DNA of 64,000 bases, from assembly GCF_017939745.1 (NCBI RefSeq), contig NZ_JAGKQQ010000002.1, positions 248,001 to 312,000 on the forward strand. The letters are read 5' to 3'. A program made the position numbers and the translations under genes. Under the pieces are notes generated by a model, which was not told where the DNA came from, did no database searches, and worked only from the letters and a program-made list of their open reading frames with translations. Positions 8,694-15,777 of this stretch are shown one piece after another (within the stretch, counting starts at the first letter, position 1; every line of letters starts with the position of its first letter). Source of the DNA: Gemmata palustris (GTDB lineage: Bacteria; Planctomycetota; Planctomycetia; Gemmatales; Gemmataceae).

Positions 8694-9104
8694 AGCCCGC
8701 CCGGGGTGAACGATACTGCACGTTTTCTTACGGCGGATACCGGATCGCGGCGAACGGCTTTCAGGCGGCGGGGTGACGGGCACCACGGATTGAAGACAGA
8801 AGGCGGAATGGCCACGAAAAGGCACAAAAGAAGACCGAGCAGAAGAGCCACGGATAAACACCGAGAACACGGATCAGACACGAGAGAAGTAAAGACGCAT
8901 TGGCAACAAGGGCACAAGAGACACAAAAGATCAGAGGACAGGGACGTATGTTTGTTTTGTAGCCCCGGATGGGGCGACCGATGGTAGCCAGGGGTGAAGC
9001 GAGCTACGCGAGCGCAACCCCTGGCTGACTTTCACACGATGGGTTTACCCTTCGCCCCACCAAGCAGCGCGGCACGGAGTCGAAAAACCCGCGCCGCAGA
9101 GAAC
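8694..9104. other. Intergenic stretch carrying the second composite repeat, no gene
   Basis: The 411 bases between the glycosyltransferase start and the oxidoreductase stop contain A/G-rich text of the GGCCACGAAAAGGCACAAAA kind (from about 8809), followed by the composite repeat at 8847-9025. No coding region is supported; the long open frames here are low-complexity and lack family resemblance. The promoter for the glycosyltransferase operon should lie near 8700-8760 but no clear boxes were found. Confidence 0.6.
8847..9025. repeat. Composite dispersed repeat, copy 2
   Basis: Module A at 8847-8880 (GCCACGGATAAACACCGAGA...) and module B at 8960-9025, which has GCCCC-GGAT-GGGGC and a hairpin with arms GCCAGGGGT and ACCCCTGGC around GCGAGCTACGCGAGCGCA. 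Module order and orientation are the same as in the copy at 5764-5942, about 3.08 kb away. Confidence 0.75.
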
Positions 9105-10418
9105 TCACAGTCCTTCCACTTCAAAACCCTTGCGGTATTCCTTCTTAACAAAGGCGTTCGCTTTGTCGTTGTTTGTGAACTTCAGCGCCTTCGTGTCCCA
9201 CTTCAGGTCGGTTTGGGGGAACCGGGTCGAGAGGCACCCGAGGAGCACCATTTCCGTGAGCGGGCCGGAGTAGCTGAACGGGGCCGACGTCTTCTCGTTC
9301 CCGCGAACGGCTTCGACGAACTGGAGGTAGTGGTCGTCGCCCTTCACCTCGGGCATCTTGAAGTCCTTGTAGCCATCGGCCGGGAGCAGCACGGGCGCCG
9401 CAATGTACGGCGAGTACATCACGCCCTTCTCGCCGATGTAGATCGAGCCCTGATCGTTCAGCTTGCGGCCCACCAACTTCTGCACGTCGGCCGGCGGCAG
9501 TACCTTGCCGTTGTACCACGTCAGCGCGACGGTATCGGTCGTGAACTTCGTTCCGGGGAACACGTACTTCACCTGAACGTCGAGCGTCCAGTTGTAGTCG
9601 TTCGGGCCGGCCAGTTCGGAGCGGACCGAGAGAGGGTTCCCGACGCCGAGCGCGCCGAACACCGGGTCGAGGATGTGGCACCCCATGTCGCCGAACGTGC
9701 CGGTGCCGAAGTCGAGCCGCTTCCGCCAGTTGCCGGGGTGGTAATATTCGCCGCCAATGAAGGGCCGCTCACTCGCGACCCCGAGCCACAGATCCCAGTC
9801 GAACCCCGCGGGTATCGGGTCGTTCCGGTCCGGCTTCGGGGCCGTGTCGCCCCACGACTTGCCGCTCCAGGAGTGAACCTCTTTCACCTTCCCGATGGCC
9901 CCGTCCTGCACCAGTTTGACGACGAGCTTGTGAACCGGGTGCGAGTGGATCTGAATCCCCATCTGCGTGATGAGTTTCTTCTCCGCGGCCACTTCGGTGA
10001 TCCGGCGCGCCTCGTGGATCGTTTGGGTCAGGGGCTTCTGCCCGTACACGTGCAGCCCGCGGTTCATCGCGCGCATCGTGATCGGCGCGTGCATGTGGTC
10101 GGGCGTGGAAACGTTCACCGAGTCGAGCGTCTTCTCCTTGTCGAGGAGCTGGCGGTAGTCCTTGTAAATGACGCACGCGGGGAACTTCTTCTTGATGTTC
10201 GCCACCCGGTTCTCATCGACCTCCGCGACCGCGACGAGCTTCAGGTGTTTGCCTTTGGTGAGATCGCTGATGTCGGCCGCGGCCATGCCGCTGGCGCCGA
10301 AGCTCGCGTGCAGAACGGTTTCGCTCGGCGCCGCGTGCGCGTGCAACCGCCACACGAACGGCGCGGCGAACGTGCCCGCGGCGACCTTGAGGGCGCTTCG
10401 GCGCGTGATCTTCTTCAT
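9105..10418 (-). CDS. Gfo/Idh/MocA family oxidoreductase with Tat-type signal
   Basis: A 437-residue NAD(P)-dependent oxidoreductase probably exported by the Tat system: the N-terminus KKITRRSALKVAAGTFAAP has the twin Arg and a hydrophobic stretch ending near HAHA. The Rossmann domain follows (about 33-160), with STPDHMHAP and GQKPLT, the latter replacing the usual EKP motif with QKP as is common in planctomycete members. The C-terminal domain (GDMGCHILDPVFGALG) carries the conserved His pattern of the family. Many planctomycete genomes have dozens of such secreted paralogues; substrates are unknown but sugar derivatives are likely. An AGGAA sequence about 10 bases upstream supports the start. 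Confidence 0.9.
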   Translation of the reverse strand: MKKITRRSALKVAAGTFAAPFVWRLHAHAAPSETVLHASFGASGMAAADISDLTKGKHLKLVAVAEVDENRVANIKKKFPACVIYKDYRQLLDKEKTLDSVNVSTPDHMHAPITMRAMNRGLHVYGQKPLTQTIHEARRITEVAAEKKLITQMGIQIHSHPVHKLVVKLVQDGAIGKVKEVHSWSGKSWGDTAPKPDRNDPIPAGFDWDLWLGVASERPFIGGEYYHPGNWRKRLDFGTGTFGDMGCHILDPVFGALGVGNPLSVRSELAGPNDYNWTLDVQVKYVFPGTKFTTDTVALTWYNGKVLPPADVQKLVGRKLNDQGSIYIGEKGVMYSPYIAAPVLLPADGYKDFKMPEVKGDDHYLQFVEAVRGNEKTSAPFSYSGPLTEMVLLGCLSTRFPQTDLKWDTKALKFTNNDKANAFVKKEYRKGFEVEGL

Positions 10419-10592
10419 GGGTGATGAGTTCCTTACGGGGCGGGAGTGAACGAGGCGAGAACCAGAGGGTACGGCAGAGCGCGGCGGACCGCAACACCTT
10501 GCTCGGGGCGAGTTCCGTTTGCTGCGTTAAGTTGGCGCGTCGGGACCGTGCGATTCGGGCCGCGGGCGACGCGGGCGCGGGTGGGAACGTAC

Positions 10593-11432
10593 TCAGCCCA
10601 GGCGGAACAACCGCCGCGCGTTCTCCTCGAAGACCTGCTCGTGGTGCTCGGGCGCCACGGCTTCTCGGACGAACTCGCGGTACGCGGCCATCGGCGCGAG
10701 TGGCCAGTCGGTACCGTACAAGAACCGGTTCGGGCGCTCGGAATACTTCATCGCGCGCCGAATCCCGTGCGCGAGTTCGGACGCGGCTTCGCGCCCCTCT
10801 TCCGAAGCGAAGCTCCCGTCATCGCCGACCAGGAGGCCAGAGAGGTCGGCCCAGACGTTGACGTTCTTGTAAATCACCTCGGCCGCATCGGTCATCCACG
10901 GGTTGCCGAGGTGACACATCACGAACCGGCACTCCGGGTGATCGACCGCGACCTCGTCGACGCCGAGCGGGTGCGCGTACTTCAGTTTCGCTTGTGGCGA
11001 GTAGGTGTCGCCCGTGTGGAACATCACGGGAACCCGGTACTTGGCCGCGAGTTCGTAGTACCGCTGGTAGTTCGGGTGAGCCGGCTCAAAGTGGAGGTAT
11101 CCGAGGTAGCCTTTCAGTGCGACCACAACCCCGCTTGCAAGAATCAGTTCCACCTTCCGGAAGTGCTCGGAATCGGTCCGCGTCGGGTCCGCGATCCCGA
11201 TGGGACGCAGGCCCGGAACGAACGGGGCGATCTCCAGCGTGCGGTTAATACCGAGTGGGTCGTCGTCCCCGGCGCTCCACGCCCCCATCGCGAAGGCATG
11301 CGACACGCCCGCGGTCTGCATCTCGCGCCGCAACTCGGACGCGACGCGCTCCGGCGATTCGCGGAGCAGTTGCGAGAGCGAGCCGACCCCCGGCAAGTTC
11401 GGCGGAACGGCGTGGATGTGGACGTCGATCAT
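10593..11432 (-). CDS. Amidohydrolase-2 family metal-dependent hydrolase
   Basis: A 279-residue TIM-barrel hydrolase. The metal motif HIH is at the very start (MIDVHIHAVPP), a second His sits in VMFHTGD, another in VMCHLGNPW, and the catalytic Asp in FLYGTDWPLAP. This set is characteristic of the amidohydrolase-related family that includes ACMSD and gamma-resorcylate decarboxylase. The start places HIH at residues 5-7 as in relatives. It lies upstream of the Gfo/Idh/MocA gene on the same strand, 174 bases apart, so cotranscription is possible but not shown. Substrate unknown. Confidence 0.85.
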   Translation of the reverse strand: MIDVHIHAVPPNLPGVGSLSQLLRESPERVASELRREMQTAGVSHAFAMGAWSAGDDDPLGINRTLEIAPFVPGLRPIGIADPTRTDSEHFRKVELILASGVVVALKGYLGYLHFEPAHPNYQRYYELAAKYRVPVMFHTGDTYSPQAKLKYAHPLGVDEVAVDHPECRFVMCHLGNPWMTDAAEVIYKNVNVWADLSGLLVGDDGSFASEEGREAASELAHGIRRAMKYSERPNRFLYGTDWPLAPMAAYREFVREAVAPEHHEQVFEENARRLFRLG

Positions 11433-11555
11433 CGCCCGACTCGTGCGGGGAAGGAGCGCGGTTCGTGTACTGCATTTAGTGTAGATACGCGAACAGTAGA
11501 AACGCGAACACCCGCGGTGCGCCGCGGGTGTTCGTCTCGATCGTGTCGCCGAAGG

Positions 11556-12125
11556 TTACGGCATTTTGTTCGGGGCCAGTTCGGGAATTCCCGGAATCCC
11601 GGGGCCAGCGCCCGGGGCGGGGATCGCAGGGGGCACACCGATTTGCGGTTGCGCCGCGACCTGCTGGCGGAATTTCGTCATGTCGTGGCGACGGATGACG
11701 ATCCCGTTGCCGTTCGCGCCCGGCCCCATCGTGTACACGCCGAACTGCCCGGTGCTGGTTTCCGACAAGTACAGCGCCGACTGCCCCTGCGTGACGTACC
11801 CCGTGGTCATCATGAAGTGAACGTCCTGCTGGGCCTTCAGCCCGAACTCGGCGGTGAGATCGACTTCGGCCCAGCCGACGATCTTGCCCTGTGTGCGGTC
11901 GATGACGGTGCCGAGCAGTTTGCCGGCTTTGTAGTCGAGGAGCCAAACGCCGTCGGTCTGCACGCGCGGGTTCACCGATACGGCGCCCGTCGCCATGATG
12001 TAGTCCTGGAAGCGGTCGTTGGACGCCGCGACCGCCGGCCGAGGTTGGCCGAAGTAGAACATGGTCGCGGCCATTCCGACGGCCAGTCCGACTGCAACGA
12101 GACCCAGAGAGCCCATTCCGCGCAT
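11556..12125 (-). CDS. Hypothetical secreted or membrane-anchored protein
   Basis: A 189-residue protein starting MRGMGSLGLVAVGLAVGMAA at 12125, a signal peptide or single membrane helix ending near AVAASNDRF. The body (about 40-150) reads like a small beta-rich domain with DYIMATGAVSVNP, GVWLLDYKAGKLLGTVID and QSALYLSETSTGQFGVYTMG. The C-terminal 40 residues are Pro/Gly/Ala-rich. The upstream extension to 12206 is basic and discarded. I do not recognise the family; similar short proteins recur in planctomycete genomes, where function is unknown. Confidence 0.7.
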   Translation of the reverse strand: MRGMGSLGLVAVGLAVGMAATMFYFGQPRPAVAASNDRFQDYIMATGAVSVNPRVQTDGVWLLDYKAGKLLGTVIDRTQGKIVGWAEVDLTAEFGLKAQQDVHFMMTTGYVTQGQSALYLSETSTGQFGVYTMGPGANGNGIVIRRHDMTKFRQQVAAQPQIGVPPAIPAPGAGPGIPGIPELAPNKMP

Positions 12126-12678
12126 TGCTATTCTCCGCCGGTTCGCGGGGCCAATTTGGTGGGCCTCATAGCACGCCCGCCGGCGGTGTCTAGCCGAGTT
12201 ACCCAACCTCGGATGTCTCTATCATTTCCGGGCGGAGCAATGGTAGGGCGGTTAGGATGCCCCTTCCTCTGGAGAAGCATTACGGCCCCACGACTTGCCG
12301 CCTTACATTCGATCCCACTGATCCCCGGCACCACCCCAACGGGCCGCCCCCTCTCCTATCCGGTCCGCGCCGACGGTGGCGCTGTCGCGATCCCTCCTCG
12401 CCCCGACCTCGGCTTACGTCGACGACCGTTCCAGAATCTCCCGCGCTGCGACCTCCCGCCGACGCGATACTGATTGACACTTGTGCTCACTCTGCCGGGC
12501 GCGCAGAATGCGTTGAGGCATCCGCGGTTGACCGCAGAAGCAGATCGTGGGTCTCGGCTACGGGCGCGCCCGTTGTTGCGAGAATACGGGACGGGGATCA
12601 TTCTTCAGTCGGACACGCGGCCCCGTGACAAATCTGAAACTCAAATTGTTCTTATTGATTAGATTTATCAGGCACCCG
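12126..12678. other. Intergenic stretch, no gene seen
   Basis: 553 bases between the divergent secreted protein and the TPR gene. Open frames here have no family resemblance. The last 60 bases before the TPR gene (about 12630-12672) are markedly AT-rich compared with the surroundings and could hold its promoter; no convincing -35/-10 pair was identified. Confidence 0.4.
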
Positions 12679-13773
12679 ATGAGTAACCCGCGACTCAAAA
12701 CCGTCGGCCCCGCACTAGGTACCCGGTGGCGCGTGGTGCTGGCCGTTGCTACGGTCCTGCTCGGCGCTGTTGCCTATTGGCAATGGGGTGGCACCGCGGA
12801 CCGGCGTGAGGAGGCGCTCCGCCTCGCCAAAGAGGGCCGGTTGGTTGAGGCCGAACCGCTCCTCTTGGCGGCCGCCGAGCGGGACGGGAACGACGCGGAA
12901 GTCGTCGCGGCCCTGGCGCTCGCGAAACTGGGCGGCACCGACGCCGGGTCCGCCGAACAGTACCTGTCGAGGTGGTGCGCGCTGCGCCCCACGGAAGCGC
13001 GGTCGTTCCAACTGCGCATGGACCTGCGGCACCGCGTTGCTCGTGGCATGGTGCTCCAAGCCGACCGGCACCGGGTGCTGGAAACGGCCCTTACGGACGG
13101 ACAGCAGGTGCTGGAACTCGACCCCGCCAACGATCCGGTTCGGCGCGAGGTCGCGTGGCTCGCCCTCCAAGTGGGGCGGTTCTTCGATGCGGAGGTCGAA
13201 TGCCGGCGCTGCCTGTCGGCCGCCCCTCGTGATGGCTGGTTGAACTACCTCCTCGCCAAGATCTGTCACGCCCAGGGGAAGCGCGCCGACGCCGAGGCCG
13301 CTGTGGACCCGGTCGTGCGGGCGCGGCCCGACTTCGCCGAGGCACTGCTGCTCCGCGCGGTACTGTACCACGAGAGCGAGCAACCCGACCGGGCCGTCCC
13401 GCTGCTGCAACAGGCGCTCGCCCTGAACGGGTGCCCGCGCCGCGAGTGCCTGTACCGACTCGGACTCGCGCTGGCCGCAACCGGGCGGCCCGACGAGGCG
13501 CGGAAAGTGTTGGCCGAAGTGGACCTGCTGAACCTCACCGGTGCGGTCGCGAACGACCACTTTCCGAACAACCCGGCGATGCGCGTTCAGATCGCCGAGG
13601 CCATGCTCGGCGTCGGCCGACTAACAGACGGGAACGCGGAACTCGATGCGGTTCTCGCCGCCGACCCCAACTTCGCCCCGGCCCACCGCGCTAAGGCCAC
13701 CTACTACGACCGCGTGGGCCAACCCGCACAGGCCGCCGAACACCGCCGGCGAACCGCTCAGGACGCCCCATGA
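12679..13773 (+). CDS. Tetratricopeptide-repeat protein
   Basis: A 364-residue protein with a single N-terminal membrane helix (about 19-36, VVLAVATVLLGAVAYWQW) followed by about seven TPR-like helical pairs, for example LAKEGRLVEAEPLLLAAAERDGNDAE near the start and AVLYHESEQPDRAVPLLQQALALNG further on. The chain ends in a helix-turn-helix before QAAEHRRRTAQDAP. It is a scaffold protein facing the periplasm. The start ATG at 12679 is chosen for the membrane helix; upstream residues look non-coding. Its stop overlaps the start of the CRTAC1-like gene by four bases (ATGA), so the two are coupled and probably interact, a pairing often seen in planctomycetes. Confidence 0.85.
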   Translation: MSNPRLKTVGPALGTRWRVVLAVATVLLGAVAYWQWGGTADRREEALRLAKEGRLVEAEPLLLAAAERDGNDAEVVAALALAKLGGTDAGSAEQYLSRWCALRPTEARSFQLRMDLRHRVARGMVLQADRHRVLETALTDGQQVLELDPANDPVRREVAWLALQVGRFFDAEVECRRCLSAAPRDGWLNYLLAKICHAQGKRADAEAAVDPVVRARPDFAEALLLRAVLYHESEQPDRAVPLLQQALALNGCPRRECLYRLGLALAATGRPDEARKVLAEVDLLNLTGAVANDHFPNNPAMRVQIAEAMLGVGRLTDGNAELDAVLAADPNFAPAHRAKATYYDRVGQPAQAAEHRRRTAQDAP

Positions 13774-15515
13774 CCGTTCCCCGCCGGATGTGGCTCCTGG
13801 GTGTACTCGGGGCGATCGCCGCGGCGGTCGGCGCGGCGACCTTTTTTGCCAGCCGGAAGCCGAACGCGGACCCATCCCCCACCGAAATCGACGCCGGCCC
13901 CGAGCCCGGAGGCCCGTGGTTCGTGGACGTGACGCGGGACGCCGGGATCGACTTCGTTCACTTCGACCCGACGACTGATTCGCACTTCATCCAGGAGACG
14001 ATGGGGAGCGGTGTCGGCTGGATCGATTACGACGCCGACGGGTGGCCGGACCTGTTCTGTATTCAGGACGCCCCGGTCCGCAGCTCCGGCCCGCCGCCCA
14101 CTACCAACCGCCTGTACCGCAACAACCGCGACGGCACGTTTACCGATGTCACTGAGAAAGCCAGACTCGCGCGCACCGGGTTCGGCCAAGGCTGCGCCGT
14201 CGGGGATTTCGACAACGACGGCTTTGATGATCTGGTCGTCACCTACATGGGCGGGCTGGCTCTGTATCGCAATAACGGGAACGGGACATTCACAGACATC
14301 ACCGCGGCCGCACGACTCACCAACCCGCACTGGGGCACGAGTTGCGCGTGGGGGGACATCGACGGCGATGGGTTCCTCGACCTCTACGTCTGTAACTACG
14401 TCGAAGTCGATATTGACCGCTATCCGCGGTGCGCGCGGGACGGAAAGTTGTTCGTGTGCCCGCCGACGAGTTTCCCACACGTCCGCCACCGCCTGTTCCG
14501 CAACAACGGTAACGGCACCTTCACGGACGTAACCGTTCCGTCCGGGATCGCGGACGCACCTCCGGCCCCCGGTCTCGGGGTCGTCGCCACGGACCTGGAC
14601 GGCGACGGGCGCCTCGACCTCTTTGTCGCCAACGACCTCAAAGCCCAGTACCTGTTCCACAACCAGGGGGGCGGGCGGTTCGTTGAGAAGGGGCTGCTCT
14701 CCGGGGTGGGGTTGGGGCCGGCCGGCCAACCCGTGTCCGGCATGGGAGTCGAAGCGTTCGACGCGGACGGCACCGGGCGCCCGTCTCTGTTCGTCACCAA
14801 TTTCTACAACCAACCGAACGTCCTGTTCCGCAACCGGGGAAAAATGCGGTTCTTGGAGGCTGCGACTGAAACCGGGTTGGCCGGGCGCCGGGACCGGCTC
14901 GGGTTCGGCGCGGTGGTACTCGACGCGAATCTCGACGGCCGGCCCGACTTGGCCGTGGCCAACGGTCACCTCCACCGGGACGCCGCCGAGGTGTACCGCG
15001 CGCCGTATGCTCAGCGGGCACAACTCTTCGTCGGCACCGGCCCCGGATCGTTCCGCGACGCATCGGATCGAATCGGGGCGTACTTCCGGGAGCCGCGGGT
15101 CGGGCGCGGCCTCGCGTGGGCGGATTTCGATAACGACGGCAAACCGGATCTGGTGTTCAGTCACGTCGGCGGCCCTCCGGCGGTGCTCCACAACCGCACC
15201 GAGACGACTAACAACTGGCTCGGCCTAGAACTGGTCGGTGACGGCAAACGCAGCAACCGGAACGCGATCGGCGCGCGGATCGAAGTACGGACCGCGAGCG
15301 GAGTGCAGGTGCGGTTCGTGAACGGAGGCGGGAGCTACCTGTCGGCCAGCGAACGGCGCCAACTGATCGGATTGGGTGGGGACCGGGTGGCGCGGGTGAC
15401 GGTGCGCTGGCCGTCCGGTCGCGAGCAGGTCTACGAAGAGGTTCCCGGTCGCCGTTGGTGGCGGCTCACTGAAGGGGCGGCCGATCCGACCGCACTTCCC
15501 ATTGCCGGCCGGTGA
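13770..15515 (+). CDS. CRTAC1/ASPIC-UnbV family FG-GAP repeat protein
   Basis: A 581-residue exported protein with an N-terminal hydrophobic segment (about 5-26). It forms a seven-bladed FG-GAP/VCBS beta-propeller with repeated calcium loops: DYDADGWPDLF, DFDNDGFDDLV, DIDGDGFLDLY, DLDGDGRLDLF and DFDNDGKPDLV. Each is followed by RNNGNGTFTD-like turns. The C-terminal 90 residues (from about 480, RNAIGARIEVRTASG and VRWPSGREQVYEEV) are an ASPIC/UnbV domain. The family is thought to bind ligands or partners at the cell surface; precise roles are unknown. Coupled to the preceding TPR gene. Confidence 0.92.
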   Translation: MTVPRRMWLLGVLGAIAAAVGAATFFASRKPNADPSPTEIDAGPEPGGPWFVDVTRDAGIDFVHFDPTTDSHFIQETMGSGVGWIDYDADGWPDLFCIQDAPVRSSGPPPTTNRLYRNNRDGTFTDVTEKARLARTGFGQGCAVGDFDNDGFDDLVVTYMGGLALYRNNGNGTFTDITAAARLTNPHWGTSCAWGDIDGDGFLDLYVCNYVEVDIDRYPRCARDGKLFVCPPTSFPHVRHRLFRNNGNGTFTDVTVPSGIADAPPAPGLGVVATDLDGDGRLDLFVANDLKAQYLFHNQGGGRFVEKGLLSGVGLGPAGQPVSGMGVEAFDADGTGRPSLFVTNFYNQPNVLFRNRGKMRFLEAATETGLAGRRDRLGFGAVVLDANLDGRPDLAVANGHLHRDAAEVYRAPYAQRAQLFVGTGPGSFRDASDRIGAYFREPRVGRGLAWADFDNDGKPDLVFSHVGGPPAVLHNRTETTNNWLGLELVGDGKRSNRNAIGARIEVRTASGVQVRFVNGGGSYLSASERRQLIGLGGDRVARVTVRWPSGREQVYEEVPGRRWWRLTEGAADPTALPIAGR

Positions 15516-15777
15516 ATCGGCCCCAGGTCGGCCGATCACCGGCGGTCTCCCTGATATCTTCAGGGGCTCGATGTAACGATCGGCCATCTTTGGGTTTCGT
15601 GACCCGTGCGACTTCAAGTGGTGCGGCGCGGGTTCGGCGGGCTTTCAGCGCGACTCCGAAAGCGATAAACGACCTCACGGCGGTTTGCCCGTACCGGCGA
15701 ATTCCGAGTGCGTTTGCCCAGCGAATCGGCATAATTGATCTTCGGGCTATCACTCGCCCGCTGCCGGGGTGCTCGCG

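Noticed and set aside
5764..9025. Composite transposon bounded by the two repeats
   Set aside because: No transposase gene, terminal inverted repeats or target-site duplication was seen; the repeats look like dispersed non-autonomous elements.
10446..12473. A 675-residue open frame on the plus strand
   Set aside because: It runs antisense through the amidohydrolase and secreted-protein genes, whose minus-strand translations have clear motifs or a signal peptide. Its translation is Arg/Val/His-rich and lacks any domain; long antisense frames are expected at this GC content.
13758..15191. A 477-residue minus-strand open frame
   Set aside because: Fully antisense to the CRTAC1-like gene, which has repeated calcium loops and an ASPIC/UnbV domain.
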